64,000 bases of DNA, taken from JAEYZM01 sp943372195 (GTDB lineage Bacteria; Bacteroidota; Bacteroidia; Sphingobacteriales; Sphingobacteriaceae). The stretch spans positions 185,385 to 249,384 of the forward strand of contig CALRXS010000002.1 of NCBI GenBank assembly GCA_943372195.1, written 5' to 3'. The notes beneath the pieces were generated by a model that had not been told where the DNA came from, did no database searches, and saw only the letters and a program-made list of their open reading frames with translations. The position numbers and the translations under genes are program-made. Below are positions 54,043 through 63,180 of the stretch, one piece after another. Each line of letters opens with the position of its first letter. The first letter of the stretch is position 1.

Positions 54043-54666
54043 ATGTTAATCAAGCTTTACGACGAAAACCCCAATGAAAAAGAACTCGACAAAATAGTCG
54101 ATTGCTTGCGCAAAGGTGGCGTCATCATCTACCCTACTGATACGGTTTATGGTATTGGTTGCGACATTAACAATCAAAAAGCAATCGAACGTTTATGCAA
54201 GATTAGAAACATTAAACCTGAGAAAGCTAATCTATCTTTCATCTGCTACGACTTAAGCCATTTAAGCGATTATATCAAACCAATCGACAATCATACTTTC
54301 AGAATTTTAAAGAAAGCTTTGCCTGGTGCATTTACCTTTATCTTTAATGCTAGCTCATTAGTACCAAAATTGCTTGAAAGAACTTCTAAGAAAACTGTTG
54401 GTATTCGTGTGCCTGATAATAACATCATCAGAGAAATTGTTAGGCTATTGGGCAATCCGATCGTTTCAAGTTCTATTCACGATGATGATGATGTAATCGA
54501 ATACACTACCGACCCTGAATTGATTTACGAGAAATACGCTGATTTAGTCGATATAGTAATCGATGCTGGATATGGAGGTAATGAAGTATCAACCATAGTT
54601 GATTTCACCTCTGGTGAAGCAGAAATCATTCGTCAGGGTAAAGGCGACATCGAACAGTATTTATAA
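54043..54666 (+). CDS. tsaC: L-threonylcarbamoyladenylate synthase (YrdC/Sua5)
   Basis: The 207-residue protein matches TsaC (YrdC/Sua5), which makes threonylcarbamoyl-AMP from threonine, bicarbonate and ATP for the t6A modification of tRNA position 37. Motifs are GGVIIYPTDTVYGIGCDIN, KIRNIKPEKANLSFIC, PGAFTFIFNA, KTVGIRVPDN, NPIVSSSIH and VSTIVDFTSGEAEIIRQGKG. No Sua5 C-terminal extension is present. The downstream nhaA begins 12 nt after its stop, probably in one transcript, without functional link. A perfect palindrome stands just before the start. Confidence 0.93.
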   Translation: MLIKLYDENPNEKELDKIVDCLRKGGVIIYPTDTVYGIGCDINNQKAIERLCKIRNIKPEKANLSFICYDLSHLSDYIKPIDNHTFRILKKALPGAFTFIFNASSLVPKLLERTSKKTVGIRVPDNNIIREIVRLLGNPIVSSSIHDDDDVIEYTTDPELIYEKYADLVDIVIDAGYGGNEVSTIVDFTSGEAEIIRQGKGDIEQYL

Positions 54667-54678
54667 TTATATTTGTTC

Positions 54679-55890
54679 ATGATCGTACGAATAGCTCAAT
54701 TTTTCAGACCCTTTAAAGATTTTATTCAAACCAAAGTTACTGGTGGTGTAATTCTATTATTCTGCGTTGCTCTAGCTTTAATTATTGTTAACTCTGATTT
54801 AAAAGATGAATATCATCATTTCTTCGAGACAAACTTGGGAATTCAATTTTCGAATTTTGCTTTTGAGAGATCATTGCATTTCTGGATCAATGACGGATTG
54901 ATGGCGGTGTTTTTCTTGTTGGTCGGACTAGAAATAAAACGTGAATTATTAGAAGGTGAGCTTGCTGATTTTAAAAAATCTAGCTTGCCCATTATAGCGG
55001 CTATAGGCGGAATGATTGTTCCTGCTATCTTCTATAGCCTTGCAAACATTGGTACTGAGAGCATTTCTGGATGGGGAATTCCGATGGCTACTGATATTGC
55101 TTTCGCTGTGGCTATTATGTCGATTTTAGGCAACCGAGTACCTATTGCTTTAAAAATATTTTTAACCGCACTTGCTATTGTTGATGACCTTGGCGCAATA
55201 ATAGTAATCGCTATTTTTTATACCAATGAATTGAATTTAACTTATCTGTTTTATGCAGCTATAGTCATGGTGGTATTATACGGATTAAATATATCGAGAG
55301 TAAAATCATTGAGTATTTATCTTCCATTCGGATTAATACTTTGGTATTTTGTGTACATGTCGGGTATTCATGCAACCATTTCAGGTGTATTATTAGCCTT
55401 GATGATACCAACTAATAAAGGCAATAGAATTTCGCCTTTAGAATACCTTGAGCATATTTTAAATAAACCAGTCTCATACATTATTATGCCATTGTTTGCT
55501 TTATCTAATACTGATATAATCTTTCAATCAGATTCTATCGCAAGCCTCGGAAGCTCAATAGGTATTGGTATTATCGCTGGATTATTTTTGGGTAAAGTTA
55601 TTGGTATTAGCTTATTCTCATGGTTAAGTATTCGAGTTCTGAAATTATCTCAATTACCTAACAATACTAACTGGATGCAAATTATTGGAGCTGGATTCTT
55701 AGGGGGTATCGGATTCACTATGTCGATATTTATATCCCTACTCTCATTCAATAATCTAGAGTGGCAAAATACTGCGAAGATTTCAATATTGTTAGCATCC
55801 GTATTATCAGGACTTACAGGATATCTGTTATTAAGTTTAAGTAAGGCAAAGGATGAAACAGATGAATTGATAGAAGTGCAAGCAGAGTAG
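54679..55890 (+). CDS. nhaA: Na+/H+ antiporter NhaA
   Basis: Using ATG at 54679 (MIVRIAQFFRPF) gives 403 residues. Typical NhaA motifs are visible: FFLLVGLEIKRELLEGEL, GGMIVPAIFYSLANIG, GWGIPMATDIAFAVAIMSILG, ALAIVDDLGAIIVIAIFYT (with the two aspartates that carry ion and protons) and GGIGFTMSIFISLLSF. It has about 12 membrane helices and exports sodium for proton uptake, which fits a cell that also has a proton-pumping rhodopsin. It follows tsaC by 12 nt. Its 3' end overlaps the convergent M50 peptidase gene by 77 bp. Confidence 0.96.
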   Translation: MIVRIAQFFRPFKDFIQTKVTGGVILLFCVALALIIVNSDLKDEYHHFFETNLGIQFSNFAFERSLHFWINDGLMAVFFLLVGLEIKRELLEGELADFKKSSLPIIAAIGGMIVPAIFYSLANIGTESISGWGIPMATDIAFAVAIMSILGNRVPIALKIFLTALAIVDDLGAIIVIAIFYTNELNLTYLFYAAIVMVVLYGLNISRVKSLSIYLPFGLILWYFVYMSGIHATISGVLLALMIPTNKGNRISPLEYLEHILNKPVSYIIMPLFALSNTDIIFQSDSIASLGSSIGIGIIAGLFLGKVIGISLFSWLSIRVLKLSQLPNNTNWMQIIGAGFLGGIGFTMSIFISLLSFNNLEWQNTAKISILLASVLSGLTGYLLLSLSKAKDETDELIEVQAE

Positions 55891-56512
55891 CTTGAGCCCA
55901 GAAAAACAATGCCCAGAAAAATGCTGGTATCCACAATGATTTTTGCAAATTAGTTGCATCGCCTGCTTTCTTCGGTGATTTAATAGCTAATACTAAAATA
56001 TACCATGCAGAAACAAATGCATCTACAAAAACAAATGCCGTAATACTCAATGCTGTCCATCGTTTGATGATTGTCCAGTCAAAATAAAAACACAAAAACA
56101 AAAAAGAGATTACTGTAATCAACCATACTAACCCGTACGGATTTCTCACCCAAAAAATCAAATTCACCACCGCAATACTTACCATTACATATAACACATA
56201 GTTATATTGCTCTGTAAAAATTAAATAGCTAAACAAAAATGCAATGATCGAAGCAAAGGGATATCCCACAATCGATATAAAAAATCTACTCCACCATGAT
56301 TTGGTTTTGGTAGTTGCTACACCCTCTCCCGAATAAAATATATCTATTGATACCACCTCCCCAGAAAATATTAAAGTCATTAATGCATGTCCGGTTTCAT
56401 GAATCAATGTATTAAATCCTTTAAATATTCTTCCTATCTTAGGTAGATATTCTAATACTATTGCTATTAGCAGTACAATTAGAATTTGGGTGTTATTATC
56501 AATCGTCATCAT
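55814..56512 (-). CDS. membrane zinc metallopeptidase, M50-like
   Basis: The most likely start is ATG at 56512 (MMTIDNNTQIL), giving 232 residues; the open frame runs further upstream to 56590 but there overlaps the divergent Kir gene. The HEXXH zinc site is HETGHALMTL (H38, E39, H42) inside a membrane helix, with six hydrophobic helices. The protein resembles M50-type site-2-protease-related families, such as the YwhC/peptidase M50B group of unknown client. A third metal ligand in NPYG or NxxPxxxxD is not certain. The stop codon lies inside nhaA, in antisense, giving a 77-bp overlap. Confidence 0.75.
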   Translation of the reverse strand: MMTIDNNTQILIVLLIAIVLEYLPKIGRIFKGFNTLIHETGHALMTLIFSGEVVSIDIFYSGEGVATTKTKSWWSRFFISIVGYPFASIIAFLFSYLIFTEQYNYVLYVMVSIAVVNLIFWVRNPYGLVWLITVISFLFLCFYFDWTIIKRWTALSITAFVFVDAFVSAWYILVLAIKSPKKAGDATNLQKSLWIPAFFWALFFWAQATLLALLSIHLFHPLPYLNLITDIL

Positions 56513-56519
56513 CTTATTT

Positions 56520-57476
56520 ATGCTCAAGATACCATTTACTAAGAAAAAAATAAATAATAATAACGAGTTTAATGATTTAGGCTTCGGCACTCAGGTCGCT
56601 CGACAAAGATCTGTTAATAGAGACGGAACTTTCAATGTTCAAAAAAAAGGACTATCCTATTTTCGATTAGATGATCTTTATACCAATCTAATTACCATGA
56701 AGTGGTCATACTTCATTTTATTGGTATTAGGATTTTATACACTTATCAATATATTTTTTGCAGGTATTTATTTATCAGTAGGCATTGAACATCTTAAAGG
56801 TGTAACAGGTACAAGTGCTAGAGACCATTTCTTCGATGCATTTTTCTTCTCTGCACAAACTATTTCTACTGTGGGCTACGGACATATTAGTCCGGAAGGC
56901 TTTTACGCCAGCCTCGTCGCAGCATTCGAATCCCTAATGGGAGTAATAGTTTTCGCTGTCATCACGGGTTTATTATACGGACGATTTTCTGCACCTAAAG
57001 CAAAAATTTTATACTCTGACAATGCAATTATATCACCCTATAAAGATGGTAAAGCATTGATGTTTCGAATTGCTAACATCCGCAATAATCAATTAATAGA
57101 AGTAGAAGTTGAAGTAATTATTGGTGTTAACGTAAATGAAAATGATAAGATCGTACGTCGTTTTTATTCTTTAGAATTGGAACGAAAGAAAGTGAGTTTC
57201 TTTCCACTCTCTTGGACAATCGTTCACCCTATTAATGATATAAGTCCGCTCGTAAGTTTTACCAACTCTGACATGCAAGATGCTGAACTAGAAATTATGA
57301 TTCTGATAAAAGCATTTGATGATACCTATTCACAAATTGTTCACAGTAGAAAGTCGTATTTCTATGATGAAATTCTGTGGGAGAAAAAATTTATTCCCAT
57401 TATTAAACAAGATGAAAATGGTAAGAGTATTTTAGAGCTAAATAATATTAATTTAATGGAGAGTTCGGCTCTTTAG
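56520..57476 (+). CDS. inward-rectifier (Kir-type) potassium channel
   Basis: Using ATG at 56520 (MLKIPFTKKK) gives 318 residues, matching the bacterial Kir family N-terminus (NNNEFNDLGFGTQVARQRSVN). Two membrane helices flank the pore, with the selectivity filter ISTVGYGHISPEG. The C-terminal 170 residues form the cytosolic immunoglobulin-like gate domain (KALMFRIANIRNNQLIEVEVEV). In eukaryotic Kir channels this gate responds to lipids and polyamines. The start is 8 bp from the divergent M50 gene start, so their promoters must overlap or lie within each other's coding. The 3' end overlaps the SDR gene by 29 nt. Confidence 0.88.
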   Translation: MLKIPFTKKKINNNNEFNDLGFGTQVARQRSVNRDGTFNVQKKGLSYFRLDDLYTNLITMKWSYFILLVLGFYTLINIFFAGIYLSVGIEHLKGVTGTSARDHFFDAFFFSAQTISTVGYGHISPEGFYASLVAAFESLMGVIVFAVITGLLYGRFSAPKAKILYSDNAIISPYKDGKALMFRIANIRNNQLIEVEVEVIIGVNVNENDKIVRRFYSLELERKKVSFFPLSWTIVHPINDISPLVSFTNSDMQDAELEIMILIKAFDDTYSQIVHSRKSYFYDEILWEKKFIPIIKQDENGKSILELNNINLMESSAL

Positions 57477-58266
57477 CAAAGAAATTAAACACTAATTTAT
57501 CTAATAAGCTCGGGAAAAATTTACTTAAGAAAACCGTTAATTTACCTTGTCGACTTAATATCAATTCTTTCTTGCGAAGCATTAATGCTTTTAATATTTT
57601 ATCAGCAACAGTTTCGGCTGACATGATTTTTGATTCATCTAATGGCGACTCTCCTTGTGCTGATCCGTCTTTTGATCGGGCTACGTTTCTGATGTTTGAG
57701 GAGGTGAAACCCGGACAAGCAATCATTACATGCAAGCCTTTCTTCATGTTTTCGATACGAACAGACTCCAAGAAACCTTGTAAGGCAAATTTAGAGGCTG
57801 AGTAACCTGTACGGCCTGGTAAACCTTTATATCCGGCTATTGACGAGATACCAATGACAGAGCCTTTTGATTTTAATAAATGTGGCAATGCATATTTCGT
57901 ACAATAAACACTTCCCCAGAAATTAATATCCATTACCTCTTTTAACACTGATAAATCTGCTTCTTCAAATAATGCTCGCATTGAAATACCTGCATTATTG
58001 ATTAAGACATCTATACCTTTGAATAATCGTACACTCTCATTAATCAAGTGTATACAATCTTGCTCATTGCTCACATCCGTAGCAACAGAAATAGCCTTTG
58101 TATTGTAAATTGATTCTATATCTTGTGCTATTTCGCACATCAATGGATAATTTCGTGCAGCTAAAATCAAATTACTTCCTGCTTCTGCAAAACGATAAGC
58201 TAATGCCTTGCCTATACCCGACGAAGCCCCTGTAATTACTACTGTTTTGCCGCTTAAATTATTCAT
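57448..58266 (-). CDS. short-chain dehydrogenase/reductase
   Basis: The 272-residue enzyme has the SDR nucleotide-binding motif TGASSGIGKAL (12-22), the NNAG loop (90-93), catalytic S142 and YSASK with Y155 and K159. The classical length and EFAEAG-type helix support an NAD(P)-dependent oxidoreductase with unknown substrate, of the type that includes dehydrogenases acting on lipids. A hydrophobic C-terminus (FLSKFFPSLLDKLVFNFF) may peripherally bind membrane. The start overlaps the stop of the GT2 fusion gene by 8 nt, so they are translationally coupled. Confidence 0.9.
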   Translation of the reverse strand: MNNLSGKTVVITGASSGIGKALAYRFAEAGSNLILAARNYPLMCEIAQDIESIYNTKAISVATDVSNEQDCIHLINESVRLFKGIDVLINNAGISMRALFEEADLSVLKEVMDINFWGSVYCTKYALPHLLKSKGSVIGISSIAGYKGLPGRTGYSASKFALQGFLESVRIENMKKGLHVMIACPGFTSSNIRNVARSKDGSAQGESPLDESKIMSAETVADKILKALMLRKKELILSRQGKLTVFLSKFFPSLLDKLVFNFFAKEPNSPLN

Positions 58267-60238
58267 GCTTATTACCTAAATTTTTATAACCTCGCCATAT
58301 TAAATTCAAATCTTTTTCTATTTGATAATGCTTAGCATACAGTAAATTCAATCGCTTATAAGTTTGCTCATCATGTCCTAAATTATTTTTCAAAGCCGAC
58401 GATGGGTCAATAATGCCTTTTAAAATTTTAGGTAATTCTTTATTGTTAATAGTGGTATTGATATACCCTACCCATGATCTTGTTTGAAATAAAACCGCAA
58501 AAATATTTTTAATGAATTGTAGTCTATTACTAATAAATAATAGATGTATAGGCAATGTCAGCATAAATAAAACTGACAATGTAAGATCTAAAATTTTCTT
58601 ATTTCTAGAATTACTTGGTTTAGAAATATTGAAGTTTATATCGATGGTATATAGATCACCCGGATTATCGACTGAGTTACTACCGATGATAAACAAACTT
58701 TCTTCAGGGGCTATTTTATAATCAACAGCAGGGTTATTAATCAATGCCATTGAATTAATGATCTCATGCAGGCTTAAATTCTTCGTAGAGAAAATGATTT
58801 CATCGATATTATAAACTTCAGCAATCTCTCCTATCTGCACTATGTTACCTAAATACTCATCTGATTTTTCTTGATATATTTTATCAGGATGTACAAATCC
58901 AATAAAGTTCACCTGCCCTACAGCTTGCTTAATCATCTCCAACACCCTTGTACCTTCATCTTTCTTTGCAACGATTACAATTTTCTTCTCTGCAGAAATC
59001 GTATCTAATTTAAAATTTCTAAGTCCGAGTGTATTCAACACCAACCTCAACCCAACAGATGATATAACTGTCCAGAATGCCCCCAAAATAATCAGCGCTC
59101 TAGAAAATCTCCAACTCTCATCTAAGAATGCATATGCGCATGCTATCACTAATGAACCAATAAACAAGCCACGTACTAATCGTGATAATTTATAAGGTTT
59201 ATCATATCCGCCTGCAAGCCAAGTTGATATTAACCAAGCTAAAATATACAGCGGCACTGCCACTTCCATTAACTCCGGGGCATAAGCCTTTCGAACATAT
59301 TTATGATTGTCTTCCCAATAAATTTTTATGAAGTACATACCTGCAAACCATATGCTTGCATCTAAAAATGGTAGCACTAATTTGTTCAGCAATCGACTTA
59401 TAATAGCAACACCGGCTCTTAAGTAAATAGCAATGTTGATTAAGAAAGAAAAAACATTCGCGTTCTTTTTGCTGAAATGTTTTTTAGCAAAAATGATCAT
59501 GGCATTGTAAAACACAAAGACATAGTTCACAGAACTTTTCTTGGTGCTTTCGCCTTTGTAATGTATGATACTTGAATGCGGATAATAATAATTCTTATAT
59601 CCGCCTAATTGTATTCGATATGACAAATCAATGTCTTCCCCGTACATGAAAAATGTCTCGTCTAATAATCCGACTTTATCAAGCGCCTCTCTTCTCATCA
59701 ACATAAAAGCACCTGCCAAAACATCAACTTCATGCACTTGCTCTTTATCTAAAAAACCAAGGTGATATCTACCAAAGATTTTAGAGTTCGGAAATAATTT
59801 TGATAAGCCAAAGATTTTATAAAATGCTACCATCGGCGTAGGTAATCCACGTTTCGACTCAGGTAAAAACATACCCTTGCCATCAATCATTTTAATGCCT
59901 AAGCCACCTGCATCAGGGTGCTCATCCATAAATGAAATTACTTTTCTGAAGGTATCTTCTTGAACAACGGTATCGGGGTTTAAGAGTAATACATACTCTC
60001 CTTTTGATATGTTAATGCCTTGATTATTGGCAACTGAAAATCCGGTGTTGTTTTTATTCGCGATCAGCACTACCTCCGGGAATTTGCTCATCAGCATCTC
60101 TACCGAACCATCCACCGAATTATTATCAACTACTATAGTTTCAATATCTAGATTTTCAGAGGCACGCCTTACCGAATAAAGACATTGCTCTAAAAAATAT
60201 TTGACATTGTAATTGACTATTATAACTGATAATTTCAT
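58259..60238 (-). CDS. GT2 glycosyltransferase fused to membrane/Rossmann domain like a polyprenyl phosphotransferase without the transferase part
   Basis: Residues 1-260 are a family 2 glycosyltransferase: SVIIVNYNVKYFLEQCLYSV, VDNNSVDGS, the metal-binding LLLNPDTVV and LDETFFMYGEDIDLSYR. Helices around 310-410 include TWLAGGYDKPYKLSRLVRG, a signature of the WcaJ/PHPT membrane part. Residues 420-560 form a Rossmann-like domain (KKIVIVAKKDEGTRVLEMI; DEYLGNIVQIGEIAEV). The C-terminal catalytic sugar-phosphate transferase domain of that family is missing; instead a short helical tail ends the protein. It would build cell-surface polysaccharide. The order GT2-membrane-Rossmann in one chain is a known type in some Bacteroidota but is poorly understood. 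Confidence 0.85.
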   Translation of the reverse strand: MKLSVIIVNYNVKYFLEQCLYSVRRASENLDIETIVVDNNSVDGSVEMLMSKFPEVVLIANKNNTGFSVANNQGINISKGEYVLLLNPDTVVQEDTFRKVISFMDEHPDAGGLGIKMIDGKGMFLPESKRGLPTPMVAFYKIFGLSKLFPNSKIFGRYHLGFLDKEQVHEVDVLAGAFMLMRREALDKVGLLDETFFMYGEDIDLSYRIQLGGYKNYYYPHSSIIHYKGESTKKSSVNYVFVFYNAMIIFAKKHFSKKNANVFSFLINIAIYLRAGVAIISRLLNKLVLPFLDASIWFAGMYFIKIYWEDNHKYVRKAYAPELMEVAVPLYILAWLISTWLAGGYDKPYKLSRLVRGLFIGSLVIACAYAFLDESWRFSRALIILGAFWTVISSVGLRLVLNTLGLRNFKLDTISAEKKIVIVAKKDEGTRVLEMIKQAVGQVNFIGFVHPDKIYQEKSDEYLGNIVQIGEIAEVYNIDEIIFSTKNLSLHEIINSMALINNPAVDYKIAPEESLFIIGSNSVDNPGDLYTIDINFNISKPSNSRNKKILDLTLSVLFMLTLPIHLLFISNRLQFIKNIFAVLFQTRSWVGYINTTINNKELPKILKGIIDPSSALKNNLGHDEQTYKRLNLLYAKHYQIEKDLNLIWRGYKNLGNKHE

Positions 60239-60275
60239 TCTTTAATTTAGACCAAAATAGGCAATTAATTGTAAT

Positions 60276-60884
60276 TTAAGATTGTTGATAAGAAACCCTC
60301 GAAAGTATTGATCGACCTAAGGTTATTTCATCGACATATTCTAACTCGCCACCGAATGATACTCCTCGTGAGATGGTGGTTAATTTCAAATTAAATTCTG
60401 CTAACTTTTTATTAATGTAAAAAATTGTGGTATCGCCTTCCATCGTCGCACTTAAAGCCATGATAATTTCTTTGGGCGATTCATCTTTCACTCTATGTAT
60501 CAGTGATTCAATGTTTAAATCACCCGGACCTTTACCTTCCATCGGTGATATTAATCCACCTAAAACATGATATAAACCATTGTACTGCTGCGTATTTTCA
60601 ATAGCTATAATATCTCGGATGTCTTCGACCACACAAATTTCTTCGCGATTGCGGCGGTGATTGCTACAAATAGCGCAAACATCCGTATCACTTATATTAT
60701 GGCAAACATTGCAATATTTTATTTCTTCTTTCAATTTATCGAAGGCTGCTGCAAATTTATTAACCGACTGACTGTCTTGCTTTAATAAATGCAATACCAA
60801 ACGCAAAGCTGTTTTTTGTCCGATGCCCGGTAAAGCTGAAAATGCCTGTACTGCCTGTTCTAATCGTTTTGAAGGGAGATTCAT
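60276..60884 (-). CDS. recR: recombination protein RecR
   Basis: The 202-residue protein has the helix-hairpin-helix start (LEQAVQAFSALPGIGQKTALR), the four-cysteine zinc finger (CNVCHNISDTDVCAICS), and a Toprim domain with ICVVEDIRDIIAIENT and HVLGGLISPMEGKGP. It acts with RecO (and RecF) to load RecA at single-strand gaps. The length is typical. It stands alone, separated by 37 bp from the GT2 gene on the same strand. Confidence 0.96.
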   Translation of the reverse strand: MNLPSKRLEQAVQAFSALPGIGQKTALRLVLHLLKQDSQSVNKFAAAFDKLKEEIKYCNVCHNISDTDVCAICSNHRRNREEICVVEDIRDIIAIENTQQYNGLYHVLGGLISPMEGKGPGDLNIESLIHRVKDESPKEIIMALSATMEGDTTIFYINKKLAEFNLKLTTISRGVSFGGELEYVDEITLGRSILSRVSYQQS

Positions 60885-60898
60885 TCGATAAAAATAGG

Positions 60899-60919
60899 AA
60901 TTAGAACTTAGATATTAGA
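60899..60919. repeat. degenerate 7-bp tandem repeat (AATTAGA/ACTTAGA/TATTAGA)
   Basis: Three similar heptamers stand upstream of recR, between its start (60884) and that of the divergent symporter gene (60950). This fits the 7-bp periodic repeats of other gaps in the window. Confidence 0.6.
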
Positions 60920-60949
60920 TATCTTACAATCTATTTTTACATTTGTTTA

Positions 60950-62407
60950 ATGACCACTACAATCATCTTAGGCAGCATTGTGCTGTACTTTTCGTTATTA
61001 CTACTGATCTCTTGGTACACCAGTAGAAATGTTGATAGCCAAAGCTATTTCAATGGAAATAAACAATCACCATGGTATTTGGTGGCGTTCGGATTAATAG
61101 GTGACTCATTATCGGGAGTGACTTTTATTTCGGTACCAGGTGCAGTGATGAATCAGCAATTCGGATACATGCAATTGGTGCTTGGGTATTTATTAGGATA
61201 TCTAGTCATCGCGCAGGTTTTATTGCCTTTGTATTATCGATTGAATTTAACTTCTATCTACTCGTATTTAGGAACTAGATTCGGTACGAATTCACAAAAA
61301 ACCGGATCGTTCTTTTTCATCTTATCTAGATTAATAGGTGCTGCTTTTAGGTTATATATTTCTGCAACAGTATTGCAATTATTCATCTTCGATCAATGGA
61401 ATATTCCTTTTTGGTTGACAGTGAGTATAGTTATCGTCTTGATTTTAATTTATACGTATAGAGGGGGTATTAAGACCTTAGTCTGGACAGACACTTTACA
61501 ATCGGGGTTCTTATTGATGGGTGTGATATTATCGATAGTAGCAATAGCTTCGGCATTAGATTTGAATTTTGTGGAGATGGTGCAAACGGTAAGAAACTCT
61601 GAGTATTCGCAGGTGTTCTTTTGGGACTGGCATGAGAAGAGTTTTTTCTTTAAGCAATTTTTTAGTGGTGCATTTATAGCGATTGTGATGACCGGATTAG
61701 ATCAGAACATGATGCAGAAAAATTTAAGTTGCAAGAGTTTAGGTGAAGCACAAAAAAATATTTATTGGTTTAGTTTCGTACTGATTTTTGTGAATATATT
61801 TTTCATGTCATTAGGTGCCTTATTATACACTTATGCAAACGAAATGAGCATTGCCTTACCTGCAAAAACAGATCAATTATTTCCGCTATTAGCATTGAAT
61901 CATTTGGGATTATTTGCAAGTATTGTTTTCATATTAGGTATAACAGCAGCAACCTTTTCGAGTGCCGATTCAGTATTAACAACATTAACTACTTCATTCT
62001 GTATTGACTTTTTAAAACACGACCCTGCGAATGAAAATAAAAGTCATTTAAGGGTCAGACATTTTATACATGTATTATTTGCGGTATTGTTATTAGGGGT
62101 CATTATTATATTTCAAAAAATTAATAATGATGCGGTTATCAACTCAGTATTTACTGCAGCGGGTTATACATATGGCCCCCTATTAGGTTTATTTGCATTC
62201 GGATTATTTACTAAAATAAATATTCGTGATAAGTGGGTGCCCCTAGTTTGTTTAGTTTCACCAATCGTTGTGTGGATCTTAGATAAGAATTCAGTAGCAT
62301 GGTTAAATGGGTATAAATTCGGATTTGAATTATTAATGTTAAACGGATTAATAACATTTATAGGCCTGATGTTGTTAAAGAAGAAATATGATTTGAAATC
62401 AAATTGA
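60950..62407 (+). CDS. sodium:solute symporter (SSS family)
   Basis: The 485-residue membrane protein has about 13 helices and the SSS/SLC5 signatures: GDSLSGVTFISVPGAV near the N-terminus, GGIKTLVWTDTLQSGFLLMG (characteristic first half of helix 5-6) and TAATFSSADSVLTTLTTSFC. These transporters use the sodium gradient to take up a sugar, acid or other metabolite; the substrate cannot be read here. It is divergent from recR and 44 bp upstream of the LOG-family gene, possibly in one transcript with it. Confidence 0.9.
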   Translation: MTTTIILGSIVLYFSLLLLISWYTSRNVDSQSYFNGNKQSPWYLVAFGLIGDSLSGVTFISVPGAVMNQQFGYMQLVLGYLLGYLVIAQVLLPLYYRLNLTSIYSYLGTRFGTNSQKTGSFFFILSRLIGAAFRLYISATVLQLFIFDQWNIPFWLTVSIVIVLILIYTYRGGIKTLVWTDTLQSGFLLMGVILSIVAIASALDLNFVEMVQTVRNSEYSQVFFWDWHEKSFFFKQFFSGAFIAIVMTGLDQNMMQKNLSCKSLGEAQKNIYWFSFVLIFVNIFFMSLGALLYTYANEMSIALPAKTDQLFPLLALNHLGLFASIVFILGITAATFSSADSVLTTLTTSFCIDFLKHDPANENKSHLRVRHFIHVLFAVLLLGVIIIFQKINNDAVINSVFTAAGYTYGPLLGLFAFGLFTKINIRDKWVPLVCLVSPIVVWILDKNSVAWLNGYKFGFELLMLNGLITFIGLMLLKKKYDLKSN

Positions 62408-62451
62408 TTTTAATATATTTAAAATTGGATATAAAAATAAAAGGATAGGAA

Positions 62452-63159
62452 ATGACAGGAGACGATAAAATTAGAAGTGCGTTTGAGAACAAAAACTGGA
62501 ATGAGATAAAGACACAAAATTCGTGGCAGATATTTAAAGTGATGGCTGAATTTGTGGAGGGCTTCGAAAAATTAACGAAGATAGGTCCGTGTGTGTCGAT
62601 CTTCGGATCAGCAAGAACAAAACCCGATCACCCATATTATAAACTAGGTGAAGAAATCGCTCAGAAGCTTACTTTAAAGGGCTATGGCATCATTACTGGT
62701 GGAGGTCCGGGTATTATGGAAGCCGGCAATAAAGGAGCGCGTGCAACGGGTGGTAAGTCGGTAGGATTAAATATCGTTTTACCATTTGAGCAAACACATA
62801 ATCCGTATATCGATTTAGACAAATTGATGAACTTCGATTACTTTTTTGTAAGAAAAGTAATGTTCATCAAATATGCTCAGGGCTTTGTAGTATTACCTGG
62901 TGGCTTTGGAACATTAGATGAATTATTTGAAGCTTTAACTTTAATACAAACAGGAAAAGTAGCAAGGTTTCCGGTGGTGTTGGTAGGTTCTGAGTTTTGG
63001 GGCGGACTAATAGATTGGATACAACAAGTGATGTTAGAAAAAGAGAAGAACATTGGAGCAGATGATATGTTCTTATTCAAAGTTGTTGATACTGCCGATG
63101 ATGCAGTACAACACATCGTAGAGTTCTACGAAAAGTATGTGCTAAAACCCAACTTTTAA
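62452..63159 (+). CDS. LOG-family Rossmann protein (TIGR00730; nucleoside-monophosphate phosphoribohydrolase type)
   Basis: The 235-residue protein has FGSARTKPDHPYY, YGIITGGGPGIMEAGNKGA and the signature VLPGGFGTLDELFEALTLIQT, where PGGxGTxxE marks the cytokinin-activating LOG family. Members split nucleoside 5'-monophosphates to free base and ribose phosphate. The family's role in bacteria other than cytokinin makers is nucleotide salvage. It is slightly longer than minimal members because of an N-terminal segment of about 40 residues. A short gap separates it from the convergent DUF502 gene. Confidence 0.9.
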   Translation: MTGDDKIRSAFENKNWNEIKTQNSWQIFKVMAEFVEGFEKLTKIGPCVSIFGSARTKPDHPYYKLGEEIAQKLTLKGYGIITGGGPGIMEAGNKGARATGGKSVGLNIVLPFEQTHNPYIDLDKLMNFDYFFVRKVMFIKYAQGFVVLPGGFGTLDELFEALTLIQTGKVARFPVVLVGSEFWGGLIDWIQQVMLEKEKNIGADDMFLFKVVDTADDAVQHIVEFYEKYVLKPNF

Positions 63160-63180
63160 ATATAGTATCGAAGGTGTAAG

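Noticed and set aside
56513..56590. Upstream extension of the M50 peptidase frame to 56590
   Set aside because: It lies antisense to the conserved N-terminus of the Kir channel, and the metal site and helices are complete from 56512.
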